Position numbers and translations under genes: made by a program. A stretch of 64,000 bases of DNA from Phytophthora sp. 'mugwort' (taxonomy: Eukaryota > Oomycota > Peronosporomycetes > Peronosporales > Peronosporaceae), in assembly GCA_033558025.1 (NCBI GenBank), contig JAUCEF010000005.1, positions 6,076,001-6,140,000 on the forward strand. Direction: 5' to 3'. The notes under the pieces were generated by a model that saw nothing but the letters and a program-made list of their open reading frames with translations, was not told the DNA's origin and ran no database searches. Below are positions 13,101-22,214 of this stretch, one piece after another (within the stretch, counting starts at the first letter, position 1; each line of letters begins with the position of its first letter).

Positions 13101-15594
13101 GTCAATTTGAAACTTGGAACGTGCGTTGCGAATAAACGTTTTGTATGCTGCTGGAATCAACGACACATTGGTCATGCGCAGGATTCGTTCATGCTCCACA
13201 AGACACGTGCAGTTACCCCAGTTAAGCTCAGATTGATCCAGTTCTACCTTTGGACCAGAACCAGTAGCACTAAGTGTCACAGAGAGTGGAAGATCGGTGC
13301 TTCCTGGGACAGTTACCACCATTGGGAGGCGAATACTGCCAAGCTTTTCACACGATAACGAGATCTCAACGGCCACTCGCTCTCCTGGACGAATGCTGCC
13401 AGTAAACTCACTGGCATGATACGTGGCAATAGCACGAGAATGTTCATCCTGCTCGCCGATTTCAAAGCGTCCAAACAACTGAGTCGACTTATTCTCTACT
13501 ACAAGGAGCTGTTTGTGAGGGTAACGAAGAAAACATCGACCAAAGTCGAGCTCTTGTTGGAGGACCGTTAGTTCCGGTACAAAGCACTGAGCGCGTACAG
13601 GAATACTGAGCAAATCAGCTCCTACTCCAGTGACACCAACGACGAGCTGGTACTGATACACTTTAACGTTACGGGACGTCAAGTGGATCGTGATTTGCTG
13701 CTCTCCGTAAGCTTCAAGTTTGCCATTGGATGGAACGAGTTCAAGTTCCTTTTGGTTGTAGCTGGCTTCTTCTGGGACACGAAGAGAATAATTCATTGCA
13801 ATCTTGGAAGCGTTAATGAGCTTAAGAGTTCGAGTTTGTGGGAAGGAATATGACACAAGACCGAAGTCCACTTGGTCGACATCGAAGTGAAAGACTGGAG
13901 GGATCACGTGGGCTTTAAACCGAACTGTAAGTTGGTCATGAGAACCCTGGAGACTGAACCGAATGTGGTAAAAGGCTTCTTCAAGCGTTTGAGAGCAGAA
14001 AGTTACTTGAATCTTGAGCATTTCATTAACTGCCAGAATTCCATGACTAGGATACACAGTTAAGGACGTACCAGGAGGCATCGGCAAGGGAATTAAATCA
14101 AATTCCGCTGGGATCTCGCCCTTGTTTTGAATCGTAAAGTCTCGCGTACGCTCGTCATTGATGAAAACATCCCCGAAATCCAGTAACTCATTGTACACAA
14201 CTTTTGCTTTTGGACCAATCCCCTGACCACGAAGTTGGAGTGGAAGTCGTGCTGCCTGACCCGCGATTTCCAAAAAGGCACAGCAAGAATACAAATGCGC
14301 TACTTCAGGAGTGAAACACACAACGACGTCCACTTCAGAATGTGCCCATACTCGACCACTCAACGGTGTGAGTGAGAAACAAGCGTCCACGAATTGCATG
14401 GAATCGTCAAGACTTGCCTTGCGTAAATGTCGGTACTTGGTATCCAGGGTCTTTCGAACGTCAAAAGGAGATTGTGTCAAGCCTAAGTCGACGCTCTCGA
14501 CTTGTTCAAGTTGTAGATGCAGTTGCTCTCGCTCTGCTGCTTCCATCCAAGAGAGTTCTTCTAGTAAATGAGTGCGTTCAATTTCCTCTTGAACAGAATC
14601 AACAAACGATTTCCACGTAAAATCCAGTGTGAACTCGGATTCGTTGCAGATCTTGACGGTTTGACGTGACGAGAGCGACAGATACGTGGCGTGGGGCTCG
14701 ACGAGCGGTTGACTCAAGAAGACATTAACATTCACGACGCGACCTATCAACCGTACGACTGCCGTTTGACCGCTATCGTCTTTCACTTCCAGTTCGCCTT
14801 CGCCCGACTCGAGAGTAGGAGGTACAAGACTGAGCTCAAGCTGCAGAATTGCTCCTTGGCTCAGTGTCGCACTAGCAGGAGTCACTCGAAAATGCTCACT
14901 CGAATGAAAAGCGAAAGAGGAACCGCGTGTCCCCACATTCCGCACAGTCAGGACACGAGTTGTAGGCATTTTGACCGGACAAATGCCCAAATCGAGCTCA
15001 TCTGGCAAGTCCAGAGCGGCAAAACGCCCCCGTACTCGGACAGGCAGCAAGAAACGCTCACGTTCGGTGCAGCACACGAGATCCAGTGAATAATCCGTGA
15101 CTTCCTGGGGAAAAAACTCAAGAGCAAACACAATTTCCATCCCAGCGGCAACTTTTCCATCGACGCGTTCTGGTTTGGCATTTTTCTCTTTTTTCCCACA
15201 ATTCCAAGGCAAAACTTGAAAAATTGGAGACCGTGGGGGATCAATCTTGAGGCGACGCACGACAGTGTCGCAGTTGCGGAAGCGCAACTTAATGGTGAGC
15301 GGCTCGAACGGCGTGTACTCGTCAATCCAGATCTCGGCTGGTGTCGGTTCGAACAGAGGCTGGTGGAGAGGCACGGAGCTCGATAGGTGCGCTGTGTGAT
15401 CTTCGGCGTTCAGGAGCTCCACGATTCGACTCGTTGCGTGTTTGGCGGCATGGGCCTTGGCAGTTGAGAAGGCCGTGAGGATCTCGCTCGGTTTCTGTCA
15501 AAGGCAACAGGATCAGAGGGGAGTGAGACTTATAGGACACAGATCAGTGTCCAACAAGCACGAACTGTACCAGGCGTTGCGCCTTCTTGGCCAT
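1176..15594 (-). CDS. HYDIN: HYDIN, ciliary central-pair apparatus protein
   Basis: Giant axonemal protein of the C2 projection of the flagellar central pair. Model: a 24-nt first exon 15594-15571 (MAKKAQRL), a 76-bp intron (GTACAG...TTTGACAG), then one exon 15494-1176, giving 4780 residues (human HYDIN is about 5100). Without the micro-exon the big frame has no upstream ATG; with it the protein begins MAKKAQRLKPSEILTAF, a typical HYDIN-type start. The body is dozens of ASH/MSP-type immunoglobulin-like repeats with the signature LDFG.v..g....f.i.N.g. A P-loop (GPPRCGKST, about residue 1904) sits in an inserted adenylate-kinase-like domain, as in animal HYDIN, flanked by low-complexity Ser/Asp/Glu-rich spacers. 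No frameshift was seen in 14.3 kb. It is divergent from the DUF1279 gene and convergent with STN1. Expression is expected in flagellated zoospores (inference). Confidence 0.93.
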
Positions 15595-15895
15595 GACTTG
15601 GCAGAAAGCGAGAGAGGATTGTCCTGCACTTGGAAGCGAGATCGCGTTTTGGCTCCGATCGCAGTCAAGAGGCACCGCGACGACTCGCCAAACGGTCGAC
15701 CAGTCCTAGCCATATTTGTCCTAACATTACCACCATTTTAATGATGGCACGCACTTGCTATTGGTCCAGAGTCTGTAGTTTGTTCAACAACGTCTTTAGT
15801 CTGGGAAAACTCTCAAAGTCGCGTGATAAAACACCAAATCAGTCCTAGTCCTTTACGTACCAGCCACAGCAGAAGTCGACCTCACCCCTCGAACC
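15595..15895. other. Divergent intergenic region between HYDIN and the DUF1279 gene
   Basis: About 300 bp separating two start codons that point away from each other; both promoters must lie here. I see no clear Inr/FPR motif, repeat or RNA gene. An open frame on the minus strand (15713 to 15513) overlaps the HYDIN first exon in another frame and is probably fortuitous. Confidence 0.5.
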
Positions 15896-16201
15896 ATGGC
15901 TGCCCGCGTTAAGGAAGTGCTTAAGCGTTACGGTCGCACCGCCTTCCTCTTCCATTCGACTGTCTTCGCCTCGACGCTCGCGGCCTCCTACGCCGCCATC
16001 AATCAGGGCGTTGATCTACAGGCGGTCGCCAAGCGCGTCCCTTTTGTGGACCTGTCCAGCATTGACCCGGATGCCGGCACGCTGGCCCTTGCCTACCTCT
16101 CGACGGTAGCCACGGGCCCAGCTAGAGGCGCGCTCACTATCGCTGCGTCGCCCATCCTTGCGCGGCTACTGGCGCGTAGCCGCCAGCTCACTAAAATGTA
16201 G
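15896..16201 (+). CDS. DUF1279 (FAM210-like) small membrane protein
   Basis: Intronless, 101 residues. The core RYGRTAFLFHSTVFASTLA followed by YAAINQGVDL is the DUF1279/FAM210 signature: a tyrosine-rich start, a hydrophobic helix, then an amphipathic loop and a second hydrophobic stretch ending LARLLAR. FAM210 proteins are mitochondrial membrane proteins affecting translation and homeostasis; here only the domain itself is present, with little extra N-terminal targeting sequence. The start is the ATG in the context ACCATGGCT. It faces GGTase-I beta tail-to-tail across about 170 bp that contain a C11 homopolymer. Function beyond the domain is inferred. Confidence 0.8.
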   Translation: MAARVKEVLKRYGRTAFLFHSTVFASTLAASYAAINQGVDLQAVAKRVPFVDLSSIDPDAGTLALAYLSTVATGPARGALTIAASPILARLLARSRQLTKM

Positions 16202-16368
16202 ACGAGAAGCAGAAGCCTCAGGCAGCCCCCCCCCCCCCCTAATACATATTAAACACCATCTTCTCCTTCCTGCCTCGCCTTTCTCCACAGCCACACATGA
16301 CACTAGGTTAACGAGTGTACTGTGGCACTTATGGTAACCTTAACGCACGTCGTATTTATTCCCAGCAT

Positions 16369-17618
16369 CTACACTATCTTGCTATCACCAACACCATAAG
16401 CAGTCTCACTCTTCGATGAACCAGAGAGTTTGGGGAAGAACGGCACTTGAAGCTTCGTGTCCATCGCTGCGAGTTTTGGAAGCTCCTCACCATCGTCCAC
16501 GTTCGAGCTTGAATGTGCTGCGATGCTGAGCCAGGCTAGACTGAGATACGAATGCATCACATCTGGAACGGTGTCGGGATATTTGCACAATCCACCGAAA
16601 GGAAACTGGCACGAGTAGATGAACGCCTTGCAAGAAGGGATATCCACGAGAGAATGTTGGCCCAAGAGGTCGAGAGTCGCGCCATTCCAGAAGGCATAGC
16701 ACGAGTCGGGGCTTTTATTGCATCGTCCCTGGAAGCCGCCTTGCTGTCGGAAGACCAGCCATCGCACCAGCTCCGACTGCTCGCAGTGAAGCTGCATTAT
16801 CCGTCCAGATAGAAAGAGCGACGCGATGGCGACGAATACAGCCCCGCCGTGCGACTCGGCGCCCGTGCTGAGCCCGATGCCTCCATCATAGTTCTGCAGA
16901 CAGCAACAAACGACATTTGTCAGCAAGGAAACAGCAGTATTTTAATCACTCTTAACACGCTCCCACCGCACCAGACACGAATTGACGAAGCGCACCATCG
17001 CCACGAGGTCGATGCCTGACCAGTCGTCCAGGATGTACGAGATGGCGCAAGCGCAATAGACGAAGCGCATGTCCTCCTCGGACCCCGCATTCGTTGACGA
17101 AAAGCTACAAGCGGCAGAGACACCGTCAACAAACCGCTAGCAGTCAATATAACTCCATGATGCCCCTACCATCCCGTCGTCTTGTTTTGTAAGTGCTTGA
17201 GGGAGCTGATGATAGCGACCTTGTTCACTCGTCTGAGGTCATCCCCGAGCGTCCGGAGGATGCAGAGCGCAGCGAACGTCGATGCGATATTACTCGAGTC
17301 GTACACTTCGCTCTGGTACTGAGACGGTGAGCAGTCGAAGACGTTCCCAATGAAGGTACCGCCCCGGAAGCCACAGTCACCGACATTAAGGCTGGCGTCA
17401 CGGCAGTCCGGAGGCACCTGCAGACTGTAGACCCATTCGACGATCTGACGCTTGTCCACACGCTGCACTTCCCCCAGCAGCGCCAGCCCATGGATGCAGA
17501 AGAAGGCTAGTACCACGCGCTGTGAGTCCTGGGGTGCGTACGGCGCGGGCAGCGATCGCAGGTTCTTGAGGAAGTAGCGCGCGTGCAGCTCGCGGTCGAA
17601 CACCGTCGACATCGTCAA
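16369..17618 (-). CDS. PGGT1B: Geranylgeranyltransferase type I beta subunit
   Basis: Catalytic beta subunit of the prenyltransferase that attaches geranylgeranyl to CaaL proteins such as Rho GTPases. Exons 17618-17170, 17104-16972 and 16893-16369 give 368 residues with closed phases, close to the usual size. Conserved pieces include GSEEDMRF with YCACAISYILDDWSG (as GSEEDMRFVYCA), ESHGGAVFVAIASL, GGFQGRCNKSPDSCYAFW and DVMHSYLSLAWLSI. The Asp and Cys of PDSCY and the His of VMHSY are the three zinc ligands, all intact. The GGFQGR.NK..D.CY.FW form is that of GGTase-I beta rather than farnesyltransferase beta. An in-frame ATG two codons inside (MSTVF) is an alternative start. It lies just downstream of PRMT10 on the same strand, 105 bp apart. 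Confidence 0.9.
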
Positions 17619-17722
17619 AAACGATCTTTTGGCCAGTACCGCTTTAAGAAGGGGAAGGGTCCGGATACTGTAACCGAAATGAATTAGGTGATGAAAATTT
17701 TATTTAAAGAAGTTGAAGCTGC

Positions 17723-18856
17723 TTATTCGATCTGGAAGACGGCAGAGTTAGGCGGGCCCGACATACTCTCGTTGTCGTCCTCGGGGCGACGGATTCGGAA
17801 GTCGAACTTGACATTCATGAGGCGCTGGTTGTCGGTGCGACGCATGACAATGATGTCGCCCGCCACTACGTCGCCCTCGCAGACCTGCATGGGCGGGTAG
17901 AGTGGGAAGACCTGCTGGCCCCAGTGCGTGGGTTGAACAAAAGGTGACGTGGTGAGTGTCACCGCCTTCTCAGCCGGGTTCTCAGCGCAGCCCTTGAATT
18001 CAACATCGAACCATCCAGCGATGCCGCCGAAGCGCGACATAATGGAGATTGGCATGGAAAAGGGCGCCTTAACCTCCTTGATGTCGTCCAATGTGCACGT
18101 CTTGAGGTCCCACCTGGCAAACTCCACTTCATCGCCAATAAGGTCTCCTGCACTGAGCTCCTCCCATGAAGACGTGTGCAACGAATATTGCTCCTGCTCC
18201 TTGCGGAAGGCGTTACCCAAAACGCCCATATCGACGCCCCAGGAGACCTTCGTGTTGTCCACAAAGTTACGCCAGCCGTCCATAGCCTTGGAGAATTCAT
18301 TAAAGCGCTTGTTGCTGTTGTCCTCGTTGCACATGGGGGCGATGGACATGCTAGCATGGGAAGGGAACATGGCGCCCTCGGGCTTAAGCCAGCGGTCACG
18401 CGCCACGATGACCGAGTCGAACATGGACTCGCGCAGGAGAAAGTAACCCATCCACTCCGAGATAATGACGTCCACCTTCTCTGGAAGCTCCACGTCCTCC
18501 ATCTTCGACTGAATGACTGTGATAACGTGGTCCTGGCCGTTAGCCTTGATCACCTTGCGCGCCTGCTGGGCGATGTCTGTAGCCTCCACCGCGTAGACCT
18601 TGCGCGCGCCGGCCTGGGCCGCCCAGATGGATAGGATGCCGCTTCCGGTACCCACGTCAAGCACGACCTTGTCCTGGAAGTGGTTGGGGTTCTCGAAGAT
18701 GGCGTCACGGTAGCTCTGCATGCGCAGGTCGTCCGACAGCATCTGCTTCTGGTGGTAGATGAAGGCATACGTGCAGAAGTAGTTGGCGAAGTCCGAGGAC
18801 GCCTCCCATTCCTTCTTTTTGTCCGCCGTGATGTCGCGTGGGTTGGTGTCCGTCAT
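17723..18856 (-). CDS. PRMT10: Class I protein arginine methyltransferase, PRMT10 type
   Basis: Intronless, 377 residues. Transfers methyl groups from S-adenosylmethionine to arginine of histones and RNA-binding proteins. Motifs in order: ANYFCTYAFIYHQKQML (N-terminal helix), VLDVGTGSGILSIWAAQAGA (SAM motif I), the post-I acidic residue in YAVEAT, the double-E loop SEWMGYFLLRESM with both glutamates, and the THW loop PTHWGQQVF. These forms (FCTY.F.YHQK, IWAAQAGARKVYAVEAT, FLLRESMFDSVI, a short tail ending in IE) match plant PRMT10 better than PRMT1, which has YFDSY..FGIHEEML. All catalytic residues are present. The strand faces away from the BLOC-1-like gene, sharing about 200 bp of promoter. 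Base composition is GC-rich with strong codon bias, suggesting high expression (inference). Confidence 0.92.
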   Translation of the reverse strand: MTDTNPRDITADKKKEWEASSDFANYFCTYAFIYHQKQMLSDDLRMQSYRDAIFENPNHFQDKVVLDVGTGSGILSIWAAQAGARKVYAVEATDIAQQARKVIKANGQDHVITVIQSKMEDVELPEKVDVIISEWMGYFLLRESMFDSVIVARDRWLKPEGAMFPSHASMSIAPMCNEDNSNKRFNEFSKAMDGWRNFVDNTKVSWGVDMGVLGNAFRKEQEQYSLHTSSWEELSAGDLIGDEVEFARWDLKTCTLDDIKEVKAPFSMPISIMSRFGGIAGWFDVEFKGCAENPAEKAVTLTTSPFVQPTHWGQQVFPLYPPMQVCEGDVVAGDIIVMRRTDNQRLMNVKFDFRIRRPEDDNESMSGPPNSAVFQIE

Positions 18857-19058
18857 CTTGAGGAAAGAGGCTCGAGTTTACAGTAGCAGTCGAGTAAGGG
18901 GGGCAATGGGGCGATGAATGCACCTCAATTCTCCAGCCAAGTCAGCGGTGGCCAACCAAAAGATCCGAGGAAAACCTGCCTGCACTATAGTGACTAGTCA
19001 TTATATAACGACAATATATTGCTACCTCTCCACAATATAAATATTGTCGTTGGAGACG

Positions 19059-19806
19059 ATGGGTGACGACTTGAAGCGCGCGTTCCAGGCGCTGTGCAGT
19101 GACTACGAAGAGCTGCTCGACGAGGCGGCGCAAGCCACGCAGCCCGCGGATGAGCGTATCGGCCTCGCACTCTTCAAGATCGACGAGGCATGCGCGGCGG
19201 CCGACGGGCTGCGGCAAGACGCGGAGCAGATCCAAGGGCAGCTGCTGAGTGAGCTGCTGGACAACTGCCATGAGCTCGAGGACATTTTCTTACGCATTAA
19301 TCTCATCGAGGTGGGTGAATTGTAGCAGCTGCTGGCCCTACTAAATAAGAGAGAGACTGAATGTGATGACTTTGCCCAGCGCTTCGTGGAACGGATGCTG
19401 CAGACCGCGCGGGAACTCGAGAAGCGTACGGAGAGCGTCAGTCGCGCCGCTGGCCCCGTCTTCAACCCGATCACCAGCGTCACTAGCTTGTTCCGGTCTT
19501 TCTCCATTAAGGTGTGGCTGTTACAGTAGGATGTGTTTGGGGTGGTCAACTAGCTGACGTACGTGACTATTGTTGCTGTGGCTGCAGCGGGGAGCGCAAG
19601 ACGCGCTTTCGACCGACGGCAAGTGGAGCCCCGTGGCGTTTGATTTCAACACGAAAGAGTTAATTGACAGACTGGAGAAGAGCGACGCACGGGAGCTCGG
19701 TGTCTCCATCTCGTCTTCGTCGGCGACCGAGACAGCAGCAGAAGCGGGAGAGCAAACGCCTCCAACTGATACCGGTATGAACAGTGACAGTGAAGCCTCA
19801 GACTAA
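19059..19806 (+). CDS. BLOC1S4: BLOC-1 subunit 4 (cappuccino)-like coiled-coil protein
   Basis: Exons 19059-19310, 19380-19511 and 19588-19806; all junctions are phase 0 and give 200 residues. The joined core NCHELEDIFLRINLIERFVERMLQTARELEKRTESV resembles the BLOC1S4 core, in which a helix with the pattern (I/V)D.LE.FV is followed by MEEQV. The rest is helical, with an acidic Ser/Thr-rich tail (SSSSATETAAEAGEQ...SDSEASD). BLOC-1/BORC complexes act on endosome-lysosome sorting and kinesin-linked organelle movement. The start is the first ATG (MGDDLKRAFQAL). It is divergent from PRMT10. The assignment rests on one motif and helix content, so another short coiled-coil adaptor is possible. Confidence 0.5.
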
Positions 19807-19896
19807 ACGGATATGCAATTATTTCTTCACGTTCAGCTTTGGCGAATCAGTTTTATGCCCTGGATGTGGTTGAAGTGGTAAACGTACTTAAGAGGA

Positions 19897-19912
19897 ACTC
19901 ATTTTTCAAGTG
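19897..19912 (+). promoter_or_regulatory. Oomycete Inr/FPR-like core promoter
   Basis: The string AACTCATTTTTCAAG ends about 6 bp before the ATG of the GBP-like gene. It fits the oomycete composite start-site element (Inr TCATTY followed closely by the CAWTTT flanking region), though the FPR half is imperfect (CAAG). Confidence 0.5.
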
Positions 19913-19917
19913 ACGAC

Positions 19918-21966
19918 ATGAATGCCACCACCACCACCTGGCGCAATGTGCCACTGGCGGACGCGTCCGGTTCGCTGACGCCCGACGGCGCGCGGCTGCT
20001 GGAGCAGGAGCTAAATGAGGAGCGTCTGGCGGTTGTCATGTTCCTTGGCCCGCCGTCGACGCGCATAGTGCGGGGCGAGCTGGTGGCCAAACTGCTGGGA
20101 CAGGAGGATGTCCCCGTTACTGCCCCCTCTTCCAATGATGAATCTCTTATGCTGCTCGCCAGCGTCGCGTACGTCGATGAAGATTTCCAGATGCTGGTGC
20201 TGGACATCGATACGACGGAGAGAGAGACTTCAGTCGCGTCCTCGGGACTCGAGCAGCTTGTCGGCGCCTTATGCGCGCTGTCGTCGCTAGTTGTCTCGTG
20301 CTACGATGAGATGGGGTCCACACGCTGCCTGGCGCCTCTCCTGCCGCAGTTTCAATCGCTGTTCCAAACGCTTGTGAGGGAGTTCGCCTCGATGGAAGTG
20401 TTTGAGCTGTTGCCTAAGATGCTGAACATCGACTGGTCTCCCAGTCGCTCGCTCGCGGACAAGCTGGTGGATGCTGAGAAGGAGGAGAGAGCAACCACCG
20501 TCGAGGCACTAGAGAGTCTCGTCAGATTTAAGAGAGTGGGGATCTGCTACCCTCGGAGCATTGCTCAGATGAATTTTGACGGCTTCTGCGGGGCGCACGC
20601 GACTGTTAAAAGGCTGTTCGGGTTGGAGATGACGGGCGAGATGCTCGGCTCTCTCCTGCGTAATCTCTCCGTCCAGGTGCTCAAGCAAGACCCGCTGGAC
20701 TTTGGAACTGCGTGGGACGACCTTGTGGAGAATAAGTGTCGTGTTCTGGCAGAGGACGCGTTGAACACGTATATAGACTGTGTTCATCCGTCTGTAGTGG
20801 AGCATCCTCCTATGGAACTGAACGCTTTTAAGCAACTACATGAAGAAATTTGGCGTCTCAGTATGGACGTGTACCATTCGGCGAGCAAGTATAAGTCCAC
20901 AAGACATCGAACTGTTCGTAACAAGCTCAAGGCAGATATCCGCGCACAGTACGAAACCGAGTTAGGCACCCTGACGCAAAAGTCACGCGAGTATTGCGAG
21001 GAGTTACGACACACCCTGTGGACAAATCTTGTTGCGCGCGCCACATACACGCGCGATGGCGGCAGCTTCACGGCCATGTTGACTGCGATCCAAGACTTTA
21101 GCAACCAGTTCAATGAGCAGGCGCGCGGTCCCGAGAAAGCTGCTGTACTGTGCGACTTCTACCAGCACGAGGCGATTCAAGCTTTCCAGCAACTTGAAAA
21201 CGTAGTGACTCAGCAGCTTAGTGAGTCTCGCTTAGAAGAGCTGCGGCTTCAGCTCGAGAAGGACTTTGCAGACAAGAAGGAGGCTCTTGTGAAGCACTTA
21301 CAGCAAGAAGAGGCCCAGCTTCGCGTCGGAATGGCGCGCGACATGGAGACAATGCAAAAGATGCATGAAGCGAAGGCCGCTCGTGTGAAGATCGATGGAA
21401 GCGAGACGAAGCGGCTTCGAGATGAGCTGAACGAGCTGAAGCGGCAAAATGCTGAGCTACAAGAAAAAGCAATTGTTTTGGAACATGCCCAACAGGATGC
21501 TACAAATCAAAAGACAGTGCTAGCAACAAAAGTGGACGAACTGGAGCTATCTGTGCGGCGTGAAATGGCCAATCGTACAGAGCTGGTGGATACACTGGCA
21601 TTGACAATCAAAACTGCTGAGGAAAAAGAAAAAGCGCTCAACGAGAAAATTGCTACATTGCAGTTAGAGCTGGGAGAAAAAACGTTCCGTATCGAGGGTG
21701 AGTTGCAAGATTTGACACAGCAGCTGCGGAAGACCAACGAGGTAAGTCGTTATCGAATTGGGTGGTAAAATGTGTTCTTACAGTCACTCGCTGATGCTTG
21801 GCTTGCTGCACTGTCTTTGTAGGAAAAAGAAGAACTCCAAAAGAAGCTTAACGAGTTTTTCTTGAAGGTGACGGCGCTGCCGGAGACTCTTCAACAGCAT
21901 CTTTTTTGCCTAGAAAATGAGGGTCAAGTCGATTTTGCAGACGCCCTGACAAGTTATATGAGCTGA
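19918..21966 (+). CDS. Guanylate-binding-protein-like protein with degenerate GTPase domain
   Basis: Exons 19918-21741 and 21823-21966, phase 0, 655 residues. Three layers are visible. (1) A GTPase-shaped region where the P-loop should be reads VVMFLGPPSTRIVRGELVAKLL (about residue 38), lacking the GxxxxGKS motif; the switch-II position reads LVLDIDTTERE instead of DTEG. (2) The GBP helical region: a QLHEEIW.LSMDVYHSASKY helix, then ATYTRDGGSFTAM...FNEQARGPEKAAVLCDFYQ, matching the GBP pattern Y..GGY..F......Y...P.KG..A..VL..FL. (3) A long charged coiled coil (about residues 430-640). Typical GBPs have about 590 residues. The fold assignment is good; GTP hydrolysis is unlikely. A structural or tethering role is inference. 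It is convergent with CCDC180. Confidence 0.6.
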
Positions 21967-22214
21967 AAAGAGAACTCAATAGCAAATACTAAGTAATCTT
22001 TTCGCAGTTTAATCGACATAAAACAAATCCTGTGCAAAGCCTCAATCTTCTCCTCGGGGCACTGTTCCACCATTTTGAAGTATCATCTGAGGCTGTTAAA
22101 TTATCAATTACTGTAGGCACTAATGATTGTTTTTACTCCAAAACGCACAATAATCAAGATAGTCATTTATTGCGACTACGAGGCCAGCACGACGTATGGC
22201 TAGTCTGCCATAAA

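Noticed and set aside
16222..16233. C-homopolymer as a regulatory site
   Set aside because: Low-complexity run between convergent genes; nothing supports function.
17949..18634. Long plus-strand frames (165 and 152 codons) antisense to PRMT10
   Set aside because: They overlap a well-supported conserved enzyme on the opposite strand; GC-rich codon bias produces long antisense frames.
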